From: Sipunculus nudus
Taxonomy: Eukaryota > Annelida > Sipuncula > Golfingiida > Sipunculidae
Direction of reading: 5' to 3'
Length of the DNA stretch: 64,000 nucleotides
Assembly: GCA_026874595.1 (NCBI GenBank)
Contig: CM049309.1
Coordinates: 47,972,079 to 48,036,078 of the forward strand
Part shown: piece after piece, positions 13,634 through 25,694 of the stretch
Numbering within the stretch: position 1 is the stretch's first letter
How the letters are laid out: each line of letters begins with the position of its first letter
The notes under the pieces: generated by a model
Told to the model about the DNA's origin: nothing
What the model saw: the letters and a program-made list of their open reading frames with translations, nothing else
Database searches by the model: none
Position numbers and translations under genes: made by a program

Positions 13634-14925
13634 ATCCGCCAGAGCCAGTTCAGTTGCCATGGTGATGTCTGGACCCCACCTGTTTGTACTGAGTGACCTC
13701 TTGACTTGGCTGCTGAAACTCAGCATCTTGTAAAATCTGTTTTCAAATACAAAAAGCCTTTTTCAATTGGCTACAATGCTTTTTTAAAGCTGTATTTACC
13801 CAATCTATTCTTATAAAACTGGCAGAACCCTACCATAGAATAATTCTTGTAAAGTTTAAACCAATCAGCTTAACATTTTCATCATAAATCAGTGTATAAG
13901 CTAGAAGAGTTTAAAATTACATTTTCTCTTGTAAAAAACACATCAATGTACGTGGCGCCACCAATACCTCAATTTCAGATATGACATATGTGACAAACAT
14001 TGGTATAAAATTTGGTGATTATAGCTCTAGCAGTTTCTGAGATTTTAATTTTAGTGTGTTTTTTTGGACAGATGACTAAGTTCAACCTCCTGTAACTCAG
14101 CCAAAAATCTCCGAAATGGAACCATTCGAACAAACTTAAGAGAGATTGTTCCAGGGATCATTTCTGTGAAATATTGGACAATTTGCCTGGACATTTTCGG
14201 AGAAGAAGATTTTTAAAGTTTTTTTTAGCTTTTTCCCTATAAAATCTAAGAAAATGCAGTTAGAAAAAAAAACAAGGGACCCATGGGTCACGGCGCTCAG
14301 CTGATTGTGATTGGACCATAAATGATTCTCCATTTTGATACTATATCGAGTCGATAAAGCTTAAGAATATTATGGACATGTTGGGCTATTATAAAGGAAT
14401 GTAATGTAATATGTGAGTAAATAATAAATGAAATAACCTGACTGATGGATTAATAGAGTAAAATATAGTAGTTTATTTTTTATTTATTTAGGAGGGGTTG
14501 AAAATTGCGATATATCTGAGCAAATATGAATGCAATGACAGCAGTAATAAGCAGTAGCAGAATGATGAATAGGCTATTTGTTGAAGGATCTATAGTGTAT
14601 GGAAGTCTGCAAGATTTAAATTTGACAGATATGATGTTATGATTTACTATGCTGATGAGGGGATTTATGAATTTGTTACTGTATGACACAATATCTCTTC
14701 AGTCTTGACAATGTACATTATTTTGATGCCAACCATGTCTACATATTACACAATATTGACATAATTTAGAGCAAGTACATAGGTACCTATGGACGAATAG
14801 TTATACAAAATATTTAAGTATGAATATATCTGATTCATCTTGTTCTTGTTTACTGAGGCTGACATTGGGATGGGGCTCAGAGAAGGGTACAGTGAGGGCA
14901 GCTATGAGGTGGATGTAGAGAGAAA

Positions 14926-14927
<2 letters not shown>

Positions 14928-14968
<41 letters not shown>

Positions 14969-14979
14969 GGAGAGAGAGG
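14928..14979. repeat. (AG)n microsatellite
   Basis: An AG-rich tract of about 50 bases with a few interruptions, the first of three AG tracts between 14.9 and 16.1 kb. Confidence 0.95.
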
Positions 14980-15673
14980 GGATGGAGCATTCAACAGTAC
15001 TTAAACACCTGGAAGGTTAAAATCTAAATATTATGAAAAGCAGATAAAGTCTGATCAGAAAAGGTAATCTTGGCCATGGTTGGTTGATATGATTGAAGAA
15101 ATTGTTGCAAATAATATTTTGAGATCTGACCATGTGTTTCCATTGGTTACCTTTTTGATAAGCTGTTGACAGTTCAACAGTTTACAGATTTGTTTAATGA
15201 GATCCAATTATTTTAATAAACCTATTTTTTATTTTATCATATGTATACATAAGCCATAAAGTTCCCACCTAACAGGTGGATGGATTGACGGGGGAGGGGG
15301 TTATGATGGGAGTTAAAACGCCTCAGTCTTTCTGTATATATTATCTTTAATTATTAAATTTTATGGAAAAGCAATAGAACTATTGTTCACAGTGCCAAAG
15401 AGCAAGGACTCTATAGGGTTGGGGAAGGGGATGGTGGGAGTTACAGCACCCTTGCATATTCATACAGGATATTAAATTGAATTCAAGTGCTTACAGAGAA
15501 AAATGTTTATTCATAATTATTAAATATTTAAGCAGGCAGGTGGAGAAACAAAGCAAATCATTTTTATTCCCATTCTACTGAGCCAGGAAAAATTAACAAT
15601 ATTTGCCTATATTCCTTTTTTCAATACATCATTTTTTCCAGGTTTAAAAATGTAACTACACATTTACAGTATA

Positions 15674-15804
<131 letters not shown>

Positions 15805-15916
15805 TATTTCAGTTGATTCACATTTCTAAATTGCTTCAACATTCATAGCTAATTCATCTGGTTTATAGTACCTGTCAACAGAATGGGGTGCAGGGAGAAT
15901 GGGAGGCTTAGGGGGG

Positions 15917-16012
15917 AGAGAGAATGGGAGAGGGAGGGAGAGAAAGAGAGAGAGAAAGAGAGAGAGCAAGAAAGAGTGAGCTAGACTGTCATGGAGAGAG
16001 AGAGAGAGCGAG

Positions 16013-16074
<62 letters not shown>
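15917..16074. repeat. (AG)n-rich tract
   Basis: GA/AG repeats, imperfect to about 16015 and then nearly pure to 16074. No gene content. Confidence 0.95.
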
Positions 16075-18683
16075 CTCTCTGGTAATTACTGCCTGACCCA
16101 GCCTGACCCAGACATCACAGAGGCAATGGCTAGGTCAGAAGTTGAACTGGTTATGTAATACTGCCCAAGCACACATTTCACTGACTTGATGATAACAATC
16201 AAGGCATGGTGCTTGAAAACTTGAATGACATCTACAGTTTTTGATCAATTGGTTTCAAATTTCAGATTTTAACAGATGAAATGCTTTGTGTACATGCTGT
16301 GAAAATTAAATCCACAGCACTAACACTAGTAACAGGAAATAAATGTCCACTGTAAGTCATGTTAATTATCATGCATGCTCTTTACAAATGAGTTAACTGT
16401 TATTCACGTTGCCCATAGCCAAAAGTACCACTACCACAAATGATATGAGAGTTAAACTATTCATCAAAATTAATTGGAATTATTGGGCAAAACATAATTT
16501 TAATTGAAAAATATTAACAGTAACATTTGAAAAGATTTCTTTTAATAATATAATTGAAATAAATGATTAAAATAAATTATAAAATATATTCATGAATGCA
16601 TTAATGAATAAACTTAGAAAGTATTTGCACTCAAATTCTTTCTTTTTACCTGTATTAGTATTTGTATTAATTTTCATTATTGAACTATTGAATTTTTTTT
16701 AATCATATTTGAATAAAATTATTAATATTTCACTCAAGGTCTCATATTTATTCAGTTTCAGTCGAACTAAACTGTTGAGAATCCAGAATATACAAATATC
16801 ACAAATTTAAATAATGATTGTAACTACCTGGTTTTATGGCTTTAATTTATAAAAAAATATATTCACTTTTGAATACTTCACATCACTGTCAAGACACTTA
16901 TGACAATTATTAACATTACAGACATCATAATGAGAACTTGTCTTTAAGACCTGATTTTTTATCACATTTTAAAATTTTTATTTTTTTTTTTAATTTGTAT
17001 CAGAAAAAAAGAAAATAATCTCTACAATGAAACTAATACATGTGTTAAAAGAAACCCAAGGATAAAAACAAACAAATATATTATACAAGATGCAAACTGG
17101 AGTTGGGAATGTTTAATTTTATTAACTGAAATAAAGTTATCAGAAATATAAATTTTGATTATTTACCCAGTATCATGTAACAGCTGTTAAGGCCATGAGT
17201 CTGAATGTTATTATTCAAACATATTGACATCTTTAATGAGTACTTGTCTGAGTAATTTTTTTTTTTAATTTTTGACATATTTCATTTTTTTTTAATTTTG
17301 TAATAAAAAAAACTACAAATTAAACACCTGGAAAAGACCTGGAAATTTAGAATATTTAATATGATCAAATGCATCCTTGTCTATCATTAACTTGCTTCAC
17401 ATAATCCCTTATAGTAAACAACAATTTTATTTAATTATTTATTTTTCATTTTTATGATTGAAATTAAAAAATACCCAATGATGACTGCATGGTGTCATTT
17501 GAAATATATTTTCAGCAATCCATGAAAGATCCATAAAACATCAGTAATTGCAAGGTCCCTGTTACTCATTAACCATAAAATTACTTTTCCATTTAATTTT
17601 CTTAAAGTTGTTATTGTAAACCAATAATTTTTTAAAATTATTGTTTATTGTTATGTTTTTGGCCAAACAATTACAAGAAGGGGGGGTGAATAGCTATATC
17701 CAGCTGAGGCCACCCAAGAGCTGGCTGGCTGCAGTATATGCCTCGCTTCAAGCATGAAAGGTCAATATGGGGACATATAGAGGGGCTTCAGTACAGCCTT
17801 GGTGTGACATGGTCTCATAAAAAATGTAATAAAAGCTACAGTTTTTGGTCAATTCCTTTCAAATTTCAGAATTTAGAAGCTGAAATCCTTACATGTGCAT
17901 GATATGAAAAATTAAACCAAGTACTTACAGGGAAAAAAAGTGCCATGCCCAAATTTGGGCAAAATTTTAGGTACTGATTTTATATTTATGCGAATAACTT
18001 ATAAAATTTGAAAAATTCAGATCTAATTTTCGGTATACAATTGAATCTTGATTAAATGGAGTTATATCCCTGAAAAGAAGTCTCTAGCTTCAGCCATTCT
18101 TATGTTAAGTGAGTTAATATATTTCCTTTTTTTTTATGAGGTGCATTATGTTCCCACCCATAACTTCATCATATAACACAATACTGACCTAATTTTTGGT
18201 ATGTACATAGAAAATGTATGGAAGAATATGCGTATTAACTATGAACAAAATCAGATCAGTGGTTTTGACATTAGGCAGTCTTATAGTGTAACAATGGTTT
18301 TTTTTATGGAAAATGGAGGTTTTTCCTTAATATCTCAAAGGAACGAAGTCCTAATGACCCAATTTTCGGTATGGTAGGAGATTTTGGGGACATCTTAACT
18401 GTATGCCAAATTTCGGATTCGTAGGTCTAACGGTTTCAAAACGTGCAAGTTTAACGGACGGACAGCGGACAGACAAAGGACCACGACTATAGCTCATATG
18501 ACTAATAGTCAGCTGAGCTAAAAAATCCGATAGAGTTTTTCAGAAGACTGATTATTTGCAAAAAATTTGGTGATGCTAGCTTATGCCGTTTTTGAGATAG
18601 CTATGGTTAACGTACAAACGATGCATGACAGAAGACGCACGACGCCGCACCATCGCATAAGCTCACTGGTTCGATAAAAAAAA

Positions 18684-18952
18684 CAGATAAGTGGATTTGA
18701 TATTAGGCAGTCATAAAGTGTTATAATAGGTTTTATATATAAATTTGAAGTTTTCCCTTAATTTCTCAAAGGAACAAAGTTGCAGTGACCCATTTTTTGG
18801 TTTGGTCTTGGGGACATCTAACAGCATGCCAAATTTATTATTTGTAGGTCTAACAGTTTCAAAACGTGCCAGTCTAACAGAAGGACAGAAGGACAGGCGA
18901 CGGACAATGGACCATGACTATAGCTCAGATGACTTATAGTCGGCTGAGCTAA
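18684..18952 (-). mobile_element. Truncated copy of the GCTCAGCTGA-ended family
   Basis: It matches the 5' part of the neighbouring element at about 18250-18521: GTGG(A/T)TTTGATATTAGGCAGTC, the run of GGAC steps, then GACTTATAGTCGGCTGAGCTAA. Its 3' half is missing or displaced, probably by the element ending at 18677. The frame at 18745-18939 falls in this repeat and is not a gene. Confidence 0.6.
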
Positions 18953-20399
18953 CAATAATGTATAGCTCCACTGAAGTGAATTTAAAGATAACAAAAGTAC
19001 TTGCACCATTATCCTGTTTTACTGTATGAGCTGAATTCATTTTATATACCTTTAATATATAAAACATAGTACATAATGTAACATTAATTTTGATTATATT
19101 AATGGTATCTTGACCGAAATTAATCTTACCCTGTAACCTGATTTTGCAGAAATACTACTGCAGCCCAAATCGTAATAATGCATGCATGCACGCACTTGGC
19201 TAATGACATATTAAAAACTCATCAAGGCAGCTACAACACTCATGGCACACTCTAAATTGGATAATACTGACCAAGCTCAGGTCGTAAATTTGGATTATAT
19301 TCAGCCTTTGTAAATATAAATGTGCAATTCTGCTGTAGCGTTTGTTGGCCACCATATTCATTCAAATTGTGAGTGAACACCAGAAATAGGTAAAATCTGA
19401 AGTATAGCCTGTTAGTTTGTTTCGCACGGTTAAATAAACTGGAGTGAACTAGGTTTGAAGCTTAATACATAACATGCGATTAAGCGTGAATTGGGCTTTA
19501 GAAATATCTGCTTTATTTAGTGATATCATATTTTACTGCATCAATTTATCAAACTGATGATCATAAAAAAGACTAAGGACAAGGTTTTATAACAGTCAAT
19601 AAAAAAAAAATAATAAAACAAAAAATAACATTTAATATTCTTGTATCATGGGCAGTCACACAAGTAAACACGTCATATTCAATATCACATGAACTGCATT
19701 ATGTTCATTCATGAAACACTGACACAAATAACTGGAAAACCACTTATTGTGTAATAACCCTCACTACTAGTGATGTGTTTATTTGATCTCAAGTGGTGTG
19801 ACAGAGAGAGGAGGAACCAGCATCAGGAAAGACAGTCAGCAGCCCTGACTGTGTCAGCACATGACAGCACAGCAGCCTTATCTTTAAAGCACAGTCCTCC
19901 GGTAAACACAAGCATGACATCCTCAGATTTCCTATCCCTGTGAACAACACACATCTAAAGAACACTCCATTATAATTTGAAGGCAACACACTTAAAAATA
20001 AGCTTATGGAAGGCCACACAGAAAAAATACCTGTTCTACAATTCACCACTCCTGTTTAAATGTTTTACATGGATTATTTGGATTTGTTTTTGCAAATAAG
20101 GACAAGGTCTTTGGTGGTGCTGTTAGTTTGTGCTCTTGTCTCGATTCCTTAAAAGAATTCTTAAAGGTATGAAAATTTTCCTACGTTTTGTGTTGATTAT
20201 ATGGCATCATTTCAAGACTTGAAACAAAGGAAATTTGTTTATTTCATGTCATAACCAGTAAATTTAAAAAAAAAAGAAAATAAAAATTGCAATCTCATAC
20301 TATATTTTGTTCATCACAGTCTGTAGAACAATTAATTTTTTGGTGTGGCCGAAAACTTTCCTGAATCATCACCTGGGAGGAGGTCACAAAAAACATAGA
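18953..20399. other. AT-rich sequence without recognised gene
   Basis: Unique DNA between repeat blocks. A minus-strand frame at 19789-20049 (86 codons) shows no domain and no clear splice context. Confidence 0.6.
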
Positions 20400-22456
20400 T
20401 AAGGCCAAAATAAAAAAAATGTATGGTTCTCAGGCACTTTTTTTCAGAAATCAATGCGGGCGGGCGCTTTTTTTATTTTAAATTTTTGGTATGTTTCGAT
20501 AAAAATGTCAAATGATAAGGGAAAAGCATGAAAATAACAGTTTTATTTTGATAAATAAGTAAAAGCACTACAAAACAAAGGAAATTGTATGGTTTTATCT
20601 TCTTGAAAGAAAAATGTTGGGGCGGCAGCAGCTCAAAATTGGAAAGTTTTTATCGAAAATCAAAATAAAAATGTTTGATGCGGGGGTTTAAAATTGATGC
20701 GGGCGGTGCCTGAGAACCATACCTTTAATTGTATCCGCCAAAACAGAGTTTTGCGGATACTATGTTTTCAGCTGGTCGCCGCCGCCGCCGCCGCCGCCGC
20801 GTAGGTGTCCGGAGAACTCCTCCGTAACCGCTGGGCGGAATTTTCCGAAACCCGGGATTATGTTCGGGTCACATGTGAACTGCTGCGCCCCGATTTTGTT
20901 TTGACCTCTGACCTTTCCTCTGCGCTCTGCGTCCGTTTGTGCGTCTGTTTCCACACATAAACCCACATATCTCGGGAACCGTTTGACCGATCAGGAAAAT
21001 TTTTTTGCACAAATGTAGCCCTCGGAGAGCTTTATAACATACACCAAAAATGGTGGCGCCACCTGCAACCATGTTTGCACAGTGTCCATCTGTTCGTCTG
21101 CCTTGGGTTAAAATCACTCATATCTCTGCAGTGACTTGACTAATTCACCTGAAATTCGGCATGCGCAAACATCCTGGATAGCTTTTCTGATTTTATGACA
21201 GGTGGCGCCACCTACATTCACGTTGACGCTGCAGACATCCAAGCTCATATCTCGGGAACCGTTTGACCGATCAGGAAAATTCTTTTGCACAAATGTAGCC
21301 CTTGGAGAGCTTTATAACATACACCAAAAATGGTGGCGCCACCTGCAACCATGTTTGCACAGTGTCCATCTGTTCGTCTGCCTTGGGTTAAAATCACTCA
21401 TATCTCTGCAGTGACTTGACTAATTCACCTGAAATTTGGCATGCGTATACATCCTGGATAGCTTATCTGATTTTATGACAGGTGGCGCCACCTACATTCA
21501 CGTTTACGCTGCAGACATCCAAGCTCATATCTTGGGAACCGTTTGACCGATCAGGAAAATTCTTTTGCACAAATGTAGCCCTTGGAGAGCTTTATAACAT
21601 ACACCAAAAATGGTGCCACTACCTGCAACCATGTTTGTACAGTGTCCATCTGTTTGTCTGCCTTGGGTTAAAATCACTCATATCTCTGCAGTGACTTGAC
21701 TAATTCACCTGAAATTTGGCATGCGTATACATCCTGGATAGCTTTTCTGATTTTATGACAGGTGGCGCCACCTACATTCATGTTTACGCTGCAGACATCC
21801 AAGCTCATATCTCAGGAACCGTTTGATTGATCAGGAAAATTTTTTTGCACAAATGTAGCCCTTGGAGAGCTTTATAACATACACCAAAAATGGTGGCGCC
21901 ACCTGCAACCATGTTTGCACAGTGTCCATCTGTTCGTCTGCCTTGGGTTAAAATCACTCATATCTCTGCAGTGACTTGACTAATTCACCTGAAATTTGGC
22001 ATGCGTATACATCCTGGATAGCTTATCTGATTTTATGACAGGTGGCGCCACCTACAATCAAGTTTACGCTGCAGACATCCAAGCTCATATCTAGGGAACA
22101 GTTTGACCAATTGGACCAAAATTTTGCATGTGTATAGTTCTCACAAAGCTCTTTATCATACGCTAAACTGGTGGCGCCACCTGCAACCCTTTTTTGCACA
22201 GCGTCCATCTGTTTGTCTGCCAAGGGCAAAAATCACTCATATACAATATAGTGGTTTGACTTATCTGCCTTAAATTTTGCATATGTATACAACTTGGACG
22301 GCTTTCTGGGTTTTTTGGTAGGTAGCGCAACCTACATACACAATTTGGCTGCAGACATCCATGCTGATATGCAACACTTCACCCGTTCCACTCTGATTTA
22401 GGCGGATACAAGTAGTCGCTTGTCGACTACCCGTATTCTAGTTTTTTTTGGCCTAA
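20400..22456. mobile_element. MITE-like element interrupted by a Helitron-like insertion
   Basis: A roughly 340-bp element with inverted ends: GTATGGTTCTCAGGCAC near the left and GTGCCTGAGAACCATAC near the right, extended by AGGCCAAAA and TTTTTTGGCCT. Its last 15 bases (22442-22456) are separated from the rest (20400-20728) by the element at 20729-22441. The intact sister copy is at 60450-60788. The inside holds GCGGGCGGGCGC and TTGATGCGGGCGG runs. It has no ORF; superfamily unknown. Confidence 0.8.
20729..22441 (+). mobile_element. Helitron-like element with GGTGGCGCCACC array, copy 1
   Basis: 1713 bp. It begins TTGTATCCGCC with a 5' hairpin (GTATCCGC/GCGGATAC, inner AAAAC/GTTTT), then (CGC)8. 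It ends with hairpin GTAGTCG-CTTGT-CGACTAC, seven bases, CTAG at 22438-22441. The body is a 280-bp tandem array of two diverged ~140-bp halves, each centred on GGTGGCGCCACC. It lies between AA and TT of a MITE whose intact copy (60450-60788) shows the empty site, apart from one extra T in a T run. Frames starting MAPPTFT are the array read through, not genes. The design resembles bivalve pearl/BIV160-type elements, by inference. Confidence 0.85.
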
Positions 22457-22891
22457 CTCAATATGCTGTCAGGCCCGATGTGTAAGATACGGGTAAAATG
22501 ATGGCATTAACATTCCTAAACAACATGACATGCCATTAGCCATACTTTTGTAACAACCTATCCTGCTGTAAGAAAACACAGGAGGAGTCTATTGACAATC
22601 ACTCTCTCATGGCTGAAGCCCCTACAGAAGCTTAACATATTCATGTGTGTACCCGAAACATGATAGTCTTCAATATATAGTCTAAAACAGGAATATCTTA
22701 AGTTAATATTATTTTTGCAACTTATCAGGGAAATTATAGTTAAGTAATTTCTTTATAAACATAACAGAAATCTTGAAACCTAGCCATATGTGAGTAAAAT
22801 GTGACACTGTTAATGCTCTAACCACTCCAGTGGCTTCGGTTAATCTTCCATCTCTAATACATGATTAGTAATAAAGTTAAATATTTCATTT

Positions 22892-22985
22892 AATTTTCAA
22901 CTAAATAAGATGCCTTGTCCCTATAGATCATTTCTTAATTGTATCCGCCAAAACAGAGTTTTGCGGATACTATGTTTTCAGCTGG

Positions 22986-23016
<31 letters not shown>

Positions 23017-25246
23017 GTAGGTGTCCGGAGAACTCCTCCGTAACCACTGGGCGGAATTTTCCGAAACCCGGGATTATGTTCGGGTCACATGTGAACTGCT
23101 GCGCCCCGATTTTGTTTTGACCTCTGACCTTTCCTCTGCGCTCTGCGTCCGTTTGTGCGTCTGTTTCCACACATAAACCCACATATCTCGGGAACCGTTT
23201 GACCGATCAGGAAAATTTTTTTGCACAAATGTAGCCCTCGGAGAGCTTTATAACATACACCAAAATGGTGGCGCCACCTGCAACCATGTTTGCACAGTGT
23301 CCATCTGTTCGTCTGCCTTGGGTTAAAATCACTCATATCTCTGCAGTGACTTGACTAATTCACCTGAAATTCGGCATGCGCAAACATCCTGGATAGCTTA
23401 TCTGATTTTATGACAGGTGGCGCCACCTACATTCACGTTGACGCTGCAGACATCCAAGCTCATATCTCGGGAACCGTTTGACCGATCAGGAAAATTCTTT
23501 TGCACAAATGTAGCCCTTGGAGAGCTTTATAACATACACCAAAAATGGTGGCGCCACCTGCAACCATGTTTGCACAGTGTCCATCTGTTCGTCTGCCTTG
23601 GGTTAAAATCACTCATATCTCTGCAGTGACTTGACTAATTCACCTGAAATTTGGCATGCGTATACATCCTGGATAGCTTATCTGATTTTATGACAGGTGG
23701 CGCCACCTACATTCACGTTTACGCTGCAGACATCCAAGCTCATATCTCAGGAACCGTTTGACCGATCAGGAAAATTCTTTTGCACAAATGTAGCCCTTGG
23801 AGAGCTTTATAACATACACCAAAAATGGTGCCACTACCTGCAACCATGTTTGTACAGTGTCCATCTGTTTGTCTGCCTTGGGTTAAAATCACTCATATCT
23901 CTGCAGTGACTTGACTAATTCACCTGAAATTTGGCATGCGTATACATCCTGGATAGCTTTTCTGATTTTATGACAGGTGGCGCCACCTACATTCATGTTA
24001 ACGCTGCAGACATCCAAGCTCATATCTCAGGAACCGTTTGATTGATCAGGAAAATTTTTTTGCACAAATGTAGCCCTTGGAGAGCTTTATAACATACACC
24101 AAAAATGGTGGCGCCACCTGCAACCATGTTTGCACAGTGTCCATCTGTTCGTCTGCCTTGGGTTAAAATCACTCATATCTCTGCAGTGACTTGACTAATT
24201 CACCTGAAATTTGGCATGCGTATACATCCTGGATAGCTTATCTGATTTTATGACAGGTGGCGCCACCTACAATCAAGTTTACGCTGCAGACATCCAAGCT
24301 CATATCTAGGGAACAGTTTGACCAATTGGGCCAAAATTTTGCATGTGTATAGTTCTCACAAAGCTCTTTATCATACGCTAAACTGGTGGCGCCACCTGCA
24401 ACCCTTTTTTGCACAGCGTCCATCTGTTTGTCTGCCAAGGGCAAAAATCACTCATATACAATATAGTGGTTTGACTTATCTGCCTTAAATTTTGCATATG
24501 TATACAACTTGGACGGCTTTCTGGGTTTTTTGGTAGGTAGCGCAACCTACATACACAATTTGGCTGCAGACATCCATGCTGATATGCAACACTTCACCCG
24601 TTCCACTCTGATTTAGGCGGATACAAGTAGTCGCTTGTCGACTACCCGTATTCTAGTTTTGATTCTAAACAAAAGGCTTGACCCCGTCAATTAGCAAACT
24701 GAATAGAATTTTCTAAATTCAGAGTATAAAGGTAACAACAAAAACACTACTATTCACAGACAATATTACTGTTGCCTTATTTTAAAAAATATTAATTATT
24801 TTCAAGTTATATGTACACAAACCATGGTTATTGTATCTATATATAAAACAACTACCTGTTTACAATGGCACAGAAACACAGCAAATATTATGTCACTAAT
24901 GAAAAGCTATTTTGTAAATATTATGTCAATTTTCAACTAAATAAGATGCCTTGTCCCTATAGATCATTTCTTAATTTTGATTCTAAACAAAAGGCTTGAC
25001 CCCGTCAATTAGCAAACTGCATAGAATTTTCTAAATTCAGAGTATAAAGGTAACAACAAAAACACTACTATTCACTGACAATATAACTGTTGCCTTATTA
25101 TAAAAAATATTTAATTATTTTCAAGTTATATGTACACAAACCATGGTTATTGTATCTATATATAAAACAACTACCTGTTTACAATGGCACAGAAACACAG
25201 CAAATATTATGTCACTAATGAAAAGCTATTTTGTAAATATTATGTC
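22892..25246 (+). repeat. 319-bp local tandem duplication, first unit interrupted
   Basis: Unit 1 is 22892-22938 plus 24657-24927 (318 bp) and unit 2 is 24928-25246 (319 bp). Both run from AATTTTCAACTAAATAAGAT to AATATTATGTC with few differences. Unit 1 contains the Helitron-like copy at 22939-24656 and unit 2 is the empty site. No gene content. Confidence 0.88.
22939..24656 (+). mobile_element. Helitron-like element with GGTGGCGCCACC array, copy 2
   Basis: 1718 bp and nearly identical to copy 1. The length difference comes from (CGC)10 versus (CGC)8 and one A lost near 23265. The termini and hairpins are the same. It sits at CTTAA|TTTTGATTC; the uninterrupted version of that site is at 24974/24975 in the second unit of a local tandem duplication, so it inserted between A and T without target duplication. 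Near-identity but unrelated flanks mean two separate, recent insertions. Confidence 0.87.
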
Positions 25247-25694
25247 AAAAAACATTCAACATTATTACCACTAGCTTATCTTCATTTAATAATTGGAAAT
25301 AGTTTTGATACAACATAAAAAATCTAGGAATCCTCCGCCCTGAGAATTTATATTTGACATTTTAATATTTTATATAAATCTTAGGCAAGGAAATCTTTAA
25401 CTACTACTTAGTCTCTAAGATCCATTTAAATAGACTACACACTTCATGATGATGATTATTATTTTAATCAAGTGATGATAAACTTTCATGAAATTAAACC
25501 AAAATAATGCTGCAGATTAAGCAAGGCCTACAGGCCTTATGCGAACCTGTGCAAAGTTTGGGAGTATGAATGGAGGTTTATTTTTAAAATTTAATATTGA
25601 TCCTTTTAAGTCCTGCATCACTACCTTAGTCATTATGATTTCAGCAAAATGGACATTTCGGAACCTGCAAGTTTCAGATTAGGACATTTTAAAA

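Noticed and set aside
21202-24444. Repeated frames of about 70 codons beginning MAPPTFT or ending GGATCHKI
   Set aside because: They are six-frame readings of the GGTGGCGCCACC array and of its relatives at 13, 26-27 and 36 kb. They lack splice context and follow repeat boundaries, not gene boundaries.
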